From: Bacteroidota bacterium
Lineage (GTDB): Bacteria > Bacteroidota > Bacteroidia > Chitinophagales > Chitinophagaceae
DNA: 64,000 bases
Assembly (NCBI GenBank): GCA_005882315.1
Contig: VBAR01000003.1
Location: 124,001-188,000, forward strand
Direction of reading: 5' to 3'
This document shows, in pieces, positions 43,485-52,158 of this stretch. The notes beneath the pieces are model-generated. The model did not search any database and had not been told where the DNA came from. It saw only the letters and a list, made by a program, of their open reading frames with translations. The translations under genes were made by a program, and so were the position numbers. Numbering within the stretch: the stretch's first letter is position 1; each line of letters opens with the position of its first letter.

Positions 43485-44957
43485 ATGTTTAAAGACACAT
43501 CACTTTCAGAAATAGATAGCATCATGCAAAAAGCATGGACTGCATTTCATGTTTATCGTAAAATGAGTTTGAAACGCAGAGCAGGTTTTATGCGTGCCAT
43601 TGCTGTTGAGCTAGAAGCCTGTGGCGATGAATTGATACAGGTTGCCATGAGTGAAACGAATTTACCTGAAGCAAGATTGAGAGGAGAAAGAGGAAGAACA
43701 ATTTTTCAATTAAACCAATATGCCGCTGCATGCGAAAATGGTGAATGGCTTGAAGCAAGAATAGATACTGCAATACCTGATAAGAATCCACCCAAACCCG
43801 ATATAAGAAAAATGCTTGTGCCGCTTGGCCCGGTTGTAGTTTTTGGGGCAAGCAATTTTCCATTTGCCTATTCAACCGCTGGTGGCGATACAGCCTGTGC
43901 CTTTGCTGCGGGTTGTCCTGTTATAATAAAAGCACATCCTGCTCATGCACAAACATCGCAGCTAGTTGCTGATGCAATAATGAAAGCCGCTGCTAAATGC
44001 AGTATGCCCGATGGGATATTTGGACATGTACACGGCGCATCTTTTGAAGTCGGCAAAGCATTAGTTACACATACAAATACAAAAGCAGTTGGCTTCACCG
44101 GTTCTTACCTTGGAGGGAAGCAATTATTTGATTGGGCTAATCAACGTAAAGAACCTATTCCTGTTTTTGCAGAAATGGGAAGTGTGAATCCTGTTTTTTT
44201 ATTTCCTGAAAAATTAAAAGAGGCTTCTGCTGATATTGCAAAAATGTATGCTGGTTCCATTACATTAGGAGTTGGACAGTTTTGTACAAATCCCGGGTTA
44301 ATTATCGGGATAGAAAATGAAGCGTTGAGATCATTTACACATGACCTGGGAAAAGCTATTCAACAGGTTGCTCCGGGGCCAATGCTGCATACAGGAATTG
44401 TAAAAGCATATAAAGAGAAAAAGGAAATGGCTTTGCTGCAGGAAGAAGTCCATCTTGTTGCAGAATCAGAAACAGCAGTAAAAGAAAATGAAGGGTTGCC
44501 AACTATTGCTACTGCAAGTGGGCAGGCGTTTTTAAATAATCCTGTTTTACACCAGGAAGTATTCGGGCCCTATTCGTTGATCATTCGCTGCAAAGACATG
44601 AATGAAATGATTGATGTGGCCAGGTATCTTGAAGGACAACTTACTTCAACTTTAATGGCAACAGATAATGATATTAAGAATAATGATGAACTGGTTGAAG
44701 CGATAAAAAATATCTGTGGTCGTTTTATTCTTAATAGCGTACCGACAGGAGTGGAGGTTTGTTTAAGCATGCATCATGGCGGGCCGTTCCCTGCTACAAC
44801 CGATTCAAGATTTACATCTGTTGGTGCAGATGGTATCAAACGTTTTGCAAGACCGATCTGTTATCAAAACTGGCCTGACAATCTCTTACCTGATGAATTA
44901 AAGAATGAAAACCCTTTAGGTATCTGGAGAATGCTGAATAGCGAATTGAAGAAATAA
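43485..44957 (+). CDS. Alpha-ketoglutarate semialdehyde dehydrogenase, NADP+ type
   Basis: This 490-residue aldehyde dehydrogenase has the general-base Glu in VFAEMGSVNPVFLFP and the nucleophilic Cys in GVGQFCTNPG. VVFGASNFPFAYSTAGGDTACAFAAGCPV is the hallmark of the 2,5-dioxovalerate dehydrogenase subgroup. It oxidises alpha-ketoglutarate semialdehyde to alpha-ketoglutarate, the last step of hydroxyproline, L-arabinose or glucarate oxidation. It follows the DHDPS-family gene, separated by a REP-like element. Confidence 0.9.
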   Translation: MFKDTSLSEIDSIMQKAWTAFHVYRKMSLKRRAGFMRAIAVELEACGDELIQVAMSETNLPEARLRGERGRTIFQLNQYAAACENGEWLEARIDTAIPDKNPPKPDIRKMLVPLGPVVVFGASNFPFAYSTAGGDTACAFAAGCPVIIKAHPAHAQTSQLVADAIMKAAAKCSMPDGIFGHVHGASFEVGKALVTHTNTKAVGFTGSYLGGKQLFDWANQRKEPIPVFAEMGSVNPVFLFPEKLKEASADIAKMYAGSITLGVGQFCTNPGLIIGIENEALRSFTHDLGKAIQQVAPGPMLHTGIVKAYKEKKEMALLQEEVHLVAESETAVKENEGLPTIATASGQAFLNNPVLHQEVFGPYSLIIRCKDMNEMIDVARYLEGQLTSTLMATDNDIKNNDELVEAIKNICGRFILNSVPTGVEVCLSMHHGGPFPATTDSRFTSVGADGIKRFARPICYQNWPDNLLPDELKNENPLGIWRMLNSELKK

Positions 44958-44963
44958 CTAATT

Positions 44964-44996
44964 AAAAAAGGCTGTCTCATTGAGGCAGCCTTTTTT
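44964..44996. terminator. Bidirectional terminator
   Basis: AAAAAAGGCTG (44964-44974) pairs with CAGCCTTTTTT (44986-44996), with an inner CTC/GAG stem. A- and T-runs on both sides allow termination of the convergent aldehyde dehydrogenase and DUF4097 genes. Confidence 0.88.
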
Positions 44997-45013
44997 AATT
45001 GGCAAAAGAATTG

Positions 45014-46036
45014 TCAGATAACCTTCGATTTACTTTTATTTTTTCCTTTCTCATGCTCGGTCAACTCGGCTTCAGTTGCATCACCTAAAATGATGTTACC
45101 AAAACTTGATCTGATATCAATCTTTGAGGAGCCTGAGCCGGATTTACCTTCATAGGTCTTTTCTGAATCCGGTCCGTAACGATCAGGTTCATCTGTTCTT
45201 TTTATTTCAGCGTTGGTTTTGTTTTTAAATGATCCAAAACTGGTTTTAATATTATAGCTGGCTGAAAAATTAGCAGCTGGTTTCAGGTTAATGGTGCTAT
45301 ATGATTCTTTCATTGAAAATGATGTCAGGTCGCTAGCTAAACCGATACGGCTTGCACTGCAAAACTCAATATTCACTTTACTGCTTCCACTCATATTTCC
45401 CACATTGATCTTTGAAAATTTGAAAGTTGTATTGGCATTATTGATACTCTTGATATCTGCTTTGCCAAACTCTACATGTACTTTTTCAGATTTTGGTAAA
45501 CTACCGGCAGTTAATGAACCAAATTTACTTACGAGTGATACAGTGCCGGTATAATCGGGTATTTTAATATCGCCAAACGAATTTTCAATATTCAACGAAG
45601 TTCCTGCCGGTAACTGCACCGTATAGTTTATCGACATTGAACTATTACAGTTCTTACAGTTGTAGCCTTCATTGTCATTTTTATTTGTGGTGGTTTTGAA
45701 TTTTACCTGGTTGCCGCTTTTGCTGTCAGTCACATCAATATTGCTGAATATTTTTTCTGCATGCTCTTTATCCGTAGAACTTGCTTCGATATGGATGTCC
45801 ACTTTTATTTCACTGCCCCCGGTCGTTACGATCACATTACCGAAGCTGTTATCAATATTCAATGTATTACCCGATGCCGGGTATGTTTTTGAAATATTTC
45901 TTTCTTTGAAATGCTCATATCTTTTTTTCTCTTTTTTCTTATCCTGGTCGTCTTGCTGGGCCAGCAATGGCACTACAGCGAACATCAGCATAATAATTAA
46001 TACAGGCACTAAGAACCCGTTAAATAGTTTTTTCAT
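45014..46036 (-). CDS. Exported DUF4097 beta-strand repeat protein (putative adhesin)
   Basis: This 340-residue protein has a signal peptide (VLIIMLMFAVVPLLAQQ) and a repeated beta-helix-like region typical of DUF4097. The motif N-S-F-G recurs (NIDNSFGNVIV, NIENSFGDIKI, IKTSFGSF, IRSSFGNIIL). It is the last gene of a sigma factor / anti-sigma operon and overlaps the anti-sigma gene by 17 bases. It may be the sensed or regulated envelope component. Confidence 0.83.
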   Translation of the reverse strand: MKKLFNGFLVPVLIIMLMFAVVPLLAQQDDQDKKKEKKRYEHFKERNISKTYPASGNTLNIDNSFGNVIVTTGGSEIKVDIHIEASSTDKEHAEKIFSNIDVTDSKSGNQVKFKTTTNKNDNEGYNCKNCNSSMSINYTVQLPAGTSLNIENSFGDIKIPDYTGTVSLVSKFGSLTAGSLPKSEKVHVEFGKADIKSINNANTTFKFSKINVGNMSGSSKVNIEFCSASRIGLASDLTSFSMKESYSTINLKPAANFSASYNIKTSFGSFKNKTNAEIKRTDEPDRYGPDSEKTYEGKSGSGSSKIDIRSSFGNIILGDATEAELTEHEKGKNKSKSKVI

Positions 46037-46634
46037 CTTTTTGATTTTGATTTTGAGTGTTTTTATTTCCTTTAATGTCTTTAATGATCAGCAATTGACG
46101 GCCGAGTAATTCCGCCTGCAGTTGCAGATTCTGGATCATGGCCTTGATGAGCACATCCCTGTTAGGAGTATGTTCAGCTTGATTTTTTAAAGCGATGAAA
46201 GAGCTGTCAAGTACTTTCAGGTCTTCTTCAAACTGTTTGTAGAGTGAAGGTTGATTGGTTGTTGCTTTTTTCAGTTCTTCCTGTTGCGTTTCAATCGTCT
46301 CGTTAAACCTTTTGAACTGAACGGCATATTCCGGAGCTATGCCGTCAAGTTCTTCAGGCTTTGCAGAATCAGGTCTGTTTTCAGTACCTATTCCTGCAGT
46401 TGGGGTTTCATGGCTATTCTTCTCTTTTATATAAATAAAATAAACAGAAGTCAATGCGATAAACAACACGGCAGCCGCTGCGCTCCATTTAAGAACATCA
46501 TTCATGGAAAAACGTTTGGCTTCTTTCTTCACAGGGATCGTTTGTTCGATCTTGTCCCATACTTTTTCAGAAGGCTGTTCGGTATCAAAGTCCTTCCTGT
46601 TTTGCTGAATAAATCTTTCAAAATTATTGTTCAT
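46020..46634 (-). CDS. Probable membrane anti-sigma factor
   Basis: With the ATG at 46634 the protein has 204 residues. A cytosolic N-terminal segment (FERFIQQNRKDFDTEQPSEKVWDKIEQTIPVK) is followed by a transmembrane helix at about 45-67 (KWSAAAAVLFIALTSVYFIYI) and a periplasmic coiled-coil-like region. The start overlaps the sigma gene by 11 bases, and this position is why it is called anti-sigma. No zinc anti-sigma motif is seen. Confidence 0.72.
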   Translation of the reverse strand: MNNNFERFIQQNRKDFDTEQPSEKVWDKIEQTIPVKKEAKRFSMNDVLKWSAAAAVLFIALTSVYFIYIKEKNSHETPTAGIGTENRPDSAKPEELDGIAPEYAVQFKRFNETIETQQEELKKATTNQPSLYKQFEEDLKVLDSSFIALKNQAEHTPNRDVLIKAMIQNLQLQAELLGRQLLIIKDIKGNKNTQNQNQKDEKTI

Positions 46635-47145
46635 GTGCAGCACGTATTTTTAAAAGCGTTATTAATTTTTGTTTGCCCCTGATATACTGGCTTCTTACAG
46701 TTGAATGAGCCAATCCCAATGTTTCAGCTATTTCTTCATGATCATATCCTTCAAAAAGCGAAAGCGATAAAACCGTTCTGTATCCGTCGGGCAGTTCCTT
46801 TATACTTGCTTTGATCGTATCTACTGTATACCAGATCGTTTCTTCTTCTCCTGTATCCGGCATATCACCGGTATTTTCCATATCTAAAAAACTGATCCTT
46901 TTCTTCTTTAAAAAATTGATGCTCTTATAAACAACTATCTGTTTTAACCAGGCCCCGAAAGTTGATTTGTTTTCAAAACTTTTCAACTGGAGGAAGGCAT
47001 CTGTAAATGCTTCCTGCAAAATATCTTCTGCATCGGCTGCCGAGTTCACTATTCGAAGAGCTGTGTTATACATTGCTTTTGAATAGCGGTCGTATAACAG
47101 GCGATAGGCTGATACATCCCCATCGAGGCAGCGCCTTACAAGCAA
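46624..47145 (-). CDS. ECF-type RNA polymerase sigma factor
   Basis: This protein of about 173 residues has sigma region 2 (LLYDRYSKAMYNTALRIVNSAADAEDILQEAFTDAFLQLKSF) and region 4 (ELPDGYRTVLSLSLFEGYDHEEIAETLGLAHSTVRSQYIRGKQKLITLL). The first start-like codon is a TTG at 47145. Five codons upstream in frame, at 47160-47158, an ATA begins INSAELLVRRCLDGDVS, where relatives usually begin MNSAEL or similar. The true start is therefore uncertain. Confidence 0.88.
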   Translation of the reverse strand: MLVRRCLDGDVSAYRLLYDRYSKAMYNTALRIVNSAADAEDILQEAFTDAFLQLKSFENKSTFGAWLKQIVVYKSINFLKKKRISFLDMENTGDMPDTGEEETIWYTVDTIKASIKELPDGYRTVLSLSLFEGYDHEEIAETLGLAHSTVRSQYIRGKQKLITLLKIRAAHEQ

Positions 47146-47261
47146 CTCAGCGGAATTTATGACAGCGGTTAGAGACAGAAAAGTTGGTTTTATATAAAGT
47201 AAAGCAAGTTGAGAAAATGTTGCATGGCAGGCTCAACTATTTTTTTGAACGGGAAAATTTG

Positions 47262-47342
47262 GCCCACAGAGAACCACAGAGGTATTGAGTTGCACAGAGT
47301 TAACTCTGAGGTTCTCTGTTAGCTCAGTGGTCCTCCGTGACC
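47262..47342. repeat. Inverted-repeat element with CACAGAG words
   Basis: The stretch contains the perfect 14-base palindrome CAGAGTTAACTCTG (47295-47308) and an outer pair CAGAGAACC (47267-47275) / GGTTCTCTG (47310-47318). CCACAGAGG and a CCTCCGTG partner are also present. It lies just after the sterol desaturase stop and before the sigma gene. It looks like a dispersed non-coding repeat. Confidence 0.5.
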
Positions 47343-47349
47343 CCAAAAA

Positions 47350-48633
47350 TCAGCCTTGTGCAAGTGACAATCTATCTTCTTTCAAATGTTTGAGGATAAA
47401 AGTTACCGTAACAATTTCAGAAGCAAGGAAATACCCCGAAAGAATGTATTTAAGCGAACCCAGAAGCAGAATATCTGACCCAAACCAATCACCTATATAG
47501 TAAAGAATAGTAAGGCCAGCTACATTTTTAATTGTTTCCCAGATAATAGCATAACGGCTGCGGTCCATCAATTCAGTAAGTGCATACACAAACAGGAAAA
47601 TAAAACCGCCGTAATAATAAATATAGCCGTCGTTAAGGTTATCGATCGGGGCAATATTTCCAAACAGGTAGCTGATTAATAATAATAAAGCAACTAACTG
47701 TACCCAGCACCACACATCCAAAGCAAACGATGATTTGGGATAATACTTTTCAAAATTGTAAACATCATTGATCTTATACACCGGGTATTTTTCCATCACA
47801 TCTGCCGGGCGATAACCTGTAGGTTTGAACCAGAGTGCAAATTTATCTTTCCAGTTATTTGTCCGCCAGGCATCTTTCATCATCAGCCAGAGATGCTGAA
47901 AGTTTATTTTAACGGGGTTCCAGGTACGAACGGGTCTTGTGATTCCATATACACAGGGCACATCGGGCAGTTCTTCCTGGAAAGTGCCAAACAATTTGTC
48001 CCAGATAATGAAGATCTGCGAAAGATTTTTATCAAGGTACTCTTTGTTGATAGCATGATGCACACGATGGTGGGAGGGGGTAACAATTATTTTTTCAAGA
48101 ATCCCCATTTTGCCAATATGTTGTGTATGATACCAGAACTGCGCAAACAAATGTAAAGGTGCCACAACGGCAATCACATTTGCAGGTACACCCAGCAGGG
48201 CAGCAGGGATAAGCAGGAAAGTAAAAATGTTTACAAAATTTGAAATGCTTTGACGCAATGCACAAGCCAGGTTAAACTCTTCGCTGCTGTGATGAATGAT
48301 ATGCAGGTTCCAGAAAATATTAATGTGATGACTCCAGCGATGAACCCAGTAACCGGCAAAATCCAAAACTATAAAAGCAATTAAATAAGTAAGCCAGCTT
48401 TCTTTTATTTGCATCAGTGCAAGATTATTCACCAACCAGCTATAAGCGATAACGGTTACAGCTAAACCCAGCACATCTTTTGTAACATTTGTAACACCAC
48501 TTGCTAACGAGGAAATCATATCCATATTTCTAACCGTATCTTTTCCTTTATTCCACCCGTACCATTTTTCAAAAAGTACCAGTGCAAGGAAGATTGGCAT
48601 TGCAATCAGCAGTATCTTTCCGTAGGTTTCCAT
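47350..48633 (-). CDS. Sterol desaturase / fatty acid hydroxylase family protein
   Basis: This 427-residue membrane di-iron protein has histidine boxes HRWSHH, HIIHHSSE and HHRVHHAIN. Hydrophobic helices lie at both ends and the last about 130 residues form an additional membrane domain. Family members hydroxylate or desaturate lipids; the substrate here is unknown. It is divergent from the BNR propeller gene with only 36 bases between starts. Confidence 0.88.
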   Translation of the reverse strand: METYGKILLIAMPIFLALVLFEKWYGWNKGKDTVRNMDMISSLASGVTNVTKDVLGLAVTVIAYSWLVNNLALMQIKESWLTYLIAFIVLDFAGYWVHRWSHHINIFWNLHIIHHSSEEFNLACALRQSISNFVNIFTFLLIPAALLGVPANVIAVVAPLHLFAQFWYHTQHIGKMGILEKIIVTPSHHRVHHAINKEYLDKNLSQIFIIWDKLFGTFQEELPDVPCVYGITRPVRTWNPVKINFQHLWLMMKDAWRTNNWKDKFALWFKPTGYRPADVMEKYPVYKINDVYNFEKYYPKSSFALDVWCWVQLVALLLLISYLFGNIAPIDNLNDGYIYYYGGFIFLFVYALTELMDRSRYAIIWETIKNVAGLTILYYIGDWFGSDILLLGSLKYILSGYFLASEIVTVTFILKHLKEDRLSLAQG

Positions 48634-48650
48634 ATTGGCGTTCTATTTTT

Positions 48651-48658
48651 CAAATTTA
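48651..48658 (-). promoter_or_regulatory. Possible -7 box of the sterol desaturase gene
   Basis: TAAATTTG on the minus strand fits TAnnTTTG 17 bases before the start codon, within the 36-base divergent gap. Confidence 0.3.
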
Positions 48659-48669
48659 CAAAAACAGAC

Positions 48670-50991
48670 ATGAGAAAAACAGTTTTATTAAGTTCTTGTT
48701 TGCTGCTTTTTAGTTCAAAAATTTTGCAGGCACAACCAACCACGGGTGCCGAAAAGCTGGCTGCCTGGGAACAGCAAAAGCAAATGCTGGCAAAATCTCC
48801 ATATAAAAATATTGAATGGCGGTTGACAGGGCCTGATAATAAGAGCGGTCGCAGTACTGATGTGGAAGGAATAACCGATAATCCTAATATCATTTATGCA
48901 GCATTTGCAACGGGAGGTTTATGGAAAACAGAAGATGCCGGCAATACCTGGAAACCGATCTTCGATAAAGAGGCAACACAATCTATTGGCGATATTGCGA
49001 TGGCGCCATCTGATAAAAATATTTTATACGTAGGCACAGGCGAGGCAAATATTTTCCGTGCATCTCTGCCCGGAATTGGTATGTATAAATCAATGGATGC
49101 CGGAAAAACATTTAAACATATTGGATTAGAAAATTCAGGTACGATTGCAAGAATTATTGTTCATCCGAAAAACCCAAACATCCTTTATGTAGCCGCTAGT
49201 GGAAATGAGTGGACCTATAATAAAGACCGTGGCGTTTATAAATCAACGGATGGCGGTAAAACATGGAAGAATATTTTATTTGAAAGTGAAAAAAGCGGTT
49301 GTATTGATCTGGTGATGGATCCGAAAGACCCGAATACGATCTATGCATCATTCTGGAGTCGTACACGTAAAAGATGGAGTGATCCCATTCCTGAAGACGG
49401 CGATTATATTTATAAAACAACTGATGGCGGCAAAAACTGGAAGAAGATTGTAAACGGTTTACCGGATACAAAAAATACAGGTCGCATAGGTATTGCCATT
49501 GCAAGATCAAATCCTAATGTGTTGTATGCATTCGTGGATGATCATAATAAGAAAAGAGACCCACGACCAAATGAGTTTGATAGTTATGAAAGAAAAGTGC
49601 AAAAGGTTGTAATTGGCGGAGCCATTTATCGTAGTAATGATAAAGGAGAAACATGGCAGAAACAAGCGGAGATACATGATTTCTTTACGCCATTCTCAGG
49701 TACATATGGCTGGGTTTTTAGTCAAATAAGAGTTGACCCTAAAGATGAGAATGAAGTATATGCATTTGGTGTAGCAAAAGGAGTGAGCAGGGATGGAGGA
49801 AAGACATGGAAATCATGGTTGCCAACAGATACAACAACTGATGATACGCATGGCGATAACCATGCAATGTGGATCGATGAAGAAAATCCTGACCGGATGA
49901 TAGTTGGTAATGATGGTGGAGTGACATTGACATATAACGGCGGCGTTAAATGGAAAAATTTCTTTGATAAAATTCCTACTACCCAGTTTTATACTGTTAC
50001 TTATGATATGAAGACTCCTTTCAATGTCTTTGGTGCAGTGCAGGATGAAGGAACAATGAGCGGAAATATCACTAATAAATTTGGAACAAAGCCTGATACA
50101 TCTTTACGTCCCTGGCGGATGGCGCCGGGCGGTGAAGGAACCCAGATACAAGTTGATCCTATAGATCCAAATATTGTTTACTCTTCTACATATTATGGCC
50201 GCCTGATGAAAACGGATATGAGTAAACCAAGACGTGAAGGTGTAAGAAGATTCTCAATCTTTGATGTAGGAAGGATTGACTCATTAAGAGGTGAGTGGTT
50301 GGCCGCTACATTGATGAGCAGGCACGATAATAAAATCATTTATCATGGTCTGCAGCATTTGTATAAAACAACTGATAGCGGTGCTACCTGGAATAGGATA
50401 AGTCCAGATCTTACTTATAACACCGACGCAGCGAAAGGTGTTTATCCTTATCTCATTTATCACCAGGCTATTACCGCTATTGCAGACAGCGATGTGCCGG
50501 GTATTTTAGTTGTTGGCACTGATGATGGCCGAGTATGGTTTACTATGAATGATGGAGGAAATTGGCAGGAGATAACAAATAATCTCCCCAAAAATAAACA
50601 TGTAGCAAAAATTTTTGCATCTGCTGCATCAGGCCCGCCTAATTTGTATCTCGCATTAAATGATCGCAGACAGGATAATCATACAAACTGGTTATATAAA
50701 CTCAGCAGTGATGGAAAATTTCAATGGCAATTGATCTCATCTAACTTACCGCCTTCTCCTGCGAATGTGATCATCGAATATCCGGATGTAAAAAATGTTT
50801 TGTATTGCGGAACTGATATGGGAGTTTATATAAGTAAGGATGCCGGCAAATCGTGGATTGCTATCAACGGGAACCTGCCAGCAGCTGTTTCAGTAAATGA
50901 TATGTTTATTCATCCGAGAGATAAGAAACTGGTGATTGGCACCTACGGAAGAGGTGTTTATGTATTGGATGATTTAAAACCACTTCGTTAG
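48670..50991 (+). CDS. Exported BNR/VPS10-type beta-propeller protein
   Basis: The 773-residue protein has a signal peptide (LLLFSSKILQAQ) and a chain of sialidase-type Asp-boxes: EDAGNTWKP, TDGGKTWKN, TDGGKNWKK, DKGETWQK, RDGGKTWKS, TDSGATWNR, NDGGNWQE and KDAGKSWIA. Two sortilin-like propellers are expected. Such proteins are often labelled glycosyl hydrolases, but catalytic residues are not evident and binding to peptides or glycans is equally possible. The stop is directly followed by the epimerase start, so it belongs to the hydroxyproline locus. Confidence 0.85.
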   Translation: MRKTVLLSSCLLLFSSKILQAQPTTGAEKLAAWEQQKQMLAKSPYKNIEWRLTGPDNKSGRSTDVEGITDNPNIIYAAFATGGLWKTEDAGNTWKPIFDKEATQSIGDIAMAPSDKNILYVGTGEANIFRASLPGIGMYKSMDAGKTFKHIGLENSGTIARIIVHPKNPNILYVAASGNEWTYNKDRGVYKSTDGGKTWKNILFESEKSGCIDLVMDPKDPNTIYASFWSRTRKRWSDPIPEDGDYIYKTTDGGKNWKKIVNGLPDTKNTGRIGIAIARSNPNVLYAFVDDHNKKRDPRPNEFDSYERKVQKVVIGGAIYRSNDKGETWQKQAEIHDFFTPFSGTYGWVFSQIRVDPKDENEVYAFGVAKGVSRDGGKTWKSWLPTDTTTDDTHGDNHAMWIDEENPDRMIVGNDGGVTLTYNGGVKWKNFFDKIPTTQFYTVTYDMKTPFNVFGAVQDEGTMSGNITNKFGTKPDTSLRPWRMAPGGEGTQIQVDPIDPNIVYSSTYYGRLMKTDMSKPRREGVRRFSIFDVGRIDSLRGEWLAATLMSRHDNKIIYHGLQHLYKTTDSGATWNRISPDLTYNTDAAKGVYPYLIYHQAITAIADSDVPGILVVGTDDGRVWFTMNDGGNWQEITNNLPKNKHVAKIFASAASGPPNLYLALNDRRQDNHTNWLYKLSSDGKFQWQLISSNLPPSPANVIIEYPDVKNVLYCGTDMGVYISKDAGKSWIAINGNLPAAVSVNDMFIHPRDKKLVIGTYGRGVYVLDDLKPLR

Positions 50992-52047
50992 ATGAAAACA
51001 AAGCCTATTACAAAGAAATATCCGAACTCATCACTGGATCGTTTTGGTGGCTGGACATTTCACTGCATCGATGCACATACATGTGGCAATCCTGTTCGTC
51101 TCGTTGCTGAAGGTGGCCCTGAACTGGAAGGAAATACCATGAGTGAAAAGCGTCAGCATTTTTTAAGAGAGTATGACTGGATCCGTAAAGGCCTGATGTT
51201 TGAACCCCGCGGACATGATATGATGAGTGGAAGTATTTTGTATCCTCCGCATGATCCACAAAATGATTTTGCTGTTTTATTTATTGAAACGAGTGGTTGC
51301 CTGCCGATGTGTGGCCATGGAACGATTGGAACAATTACAATGGCTGTTGAAGAAGGACTTATTACTCCAAAAGTTCCCGGATATATTCGTATGGAAGCCC
51401 CTGCAGGATTGGTTAATGTAGAATATAAAATGCAAAATGGAAAATGTAAATCGGTTAAACTAACTAATGTACCGGCTTATTTAGATCAAGAAGGAATCAC
51501 TGCTGAATGTCCCGAACTTGGCGAACTAGTAATTGATGTTTCTTACGGTGGAAATTTTTATGCGATAGTTGATGTGCAGAAAAATTTTAAAGGGCTAGAA
51601 CATTATCCTGCTGATAAATTGATTGTATGGGCAAGAGAATTGCGTAGGAACATCAATGCAAAATATCAATTCGTTCATCCTGATGATCCGACGATCAATG
51701 GATGCTCTCATATTTTATGGGCAGGAGCAGTGTTGGATAAAACATCAACTGCACGCAATGCGGTTTTTTATGGTGATAAAGCAATTGACAGAAGTCCCTG
51801 CGGAACAGGTACAAGTGCAAGAATGGCGCAATGGTATGCAAAAGGTAAATTGAAAAAAGGTGATGAGTTTATTCATGAAAGTATTATCGGCAGTAAATTT
51901 ATCGGCACGATCGAAGAAGAATTGACTGTTGCTGGTAAACCTTCTATTCGTCCGGGTATTGAGGGTTGGGCGAAGATCTATGGATACAATACGATCTCAA
52001 TTGATAAAGATGATGATCCGTATGCGTATGGATTCCAGGTGATCTAG
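50992..52047 (+). CDS. 4-hydroxyproline 2-epimerase
   Basis: This 351-residue proline racemase family protein converts trans-4-L-hydroxyproline to cis-4-D-hydroxyproline. Both catalytic cysteines are present, the first in GCLPMCGHGTIGT and the second in DRSPCGTGTSARMA. This separates it from the hydroxyproline dehydratases, where the second is Thr. The substrate-side segment near FHCIDAHTCGNPVRLV also fits. It begins immediately after the propeller gene stop. The D-hydroxyproline dehydrogenase candidate is four genes downstream. Confidence 0.92.
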   Translation: MKTKPITKKYPNSSLDRFGGWTFHCIDAHTCGNPVRLVAEGGPELEGNTMSEKRQHFLREYDWIRKGLMFEPRGHDMMSGSILYPPHDPQNDFAVLFIETSGCLPMCGHGTIGTITMAVEEGLITPKVPGYIRMEAPAGLVNVEYKMQNGKCKSVKLTNVPAYLDQEGITAECPELGELVIDVSYGGNFYAIVDVQKNFKGLEHYPADKLIVWARELRRNINAKYQFVHPDDPTINGCSHILWAGAVLDKTSTARNAVFYGDKAIDRSPCGTGTSARMAQWYAKGKLKKGDEFIHESIIGSKFIGTIEEELTVAGKPSIRPGIEGWAKIYGYNTISIDKDDDPYAYGFQVI

Positions 52048-52050
52048 GAA

Positions 52051-52085
52051 ATGATGAATTATGAGTTATGAATGATGAATTTTAA
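52051..52085. repeat. Heptamer array (ATTATGA family)
   Basis: Five 7-base units, ATGATGA, ATTATGA, GTTATGA, ATGATGA, ATTTTAA, start four bases after the epimerase stop codon. Confidence 0.8.
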
Positions 52086-52102
52086 ATTCCTTCGATGACT
52101 TG

Positions 52103-52122
52103 CTCCGGGCTTTAGCCCGGAG
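52103..52122. repeat. REP-like hairpin with GGGCTTTAGCCC core
   Basis: CTCCGGGCT (52103-52111) and AGCCCGGAG (52114-52122) form a 9-bp stem with a two-base loop, followed by an A-rich run. The core matches the two copies at 43356 and 43437 in sequence and orientation. Confidence 0.75.
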
Positions 52123-52158
52123 ATAAAAAAAATTAATAGAATTACAAAAGCTGGATAA

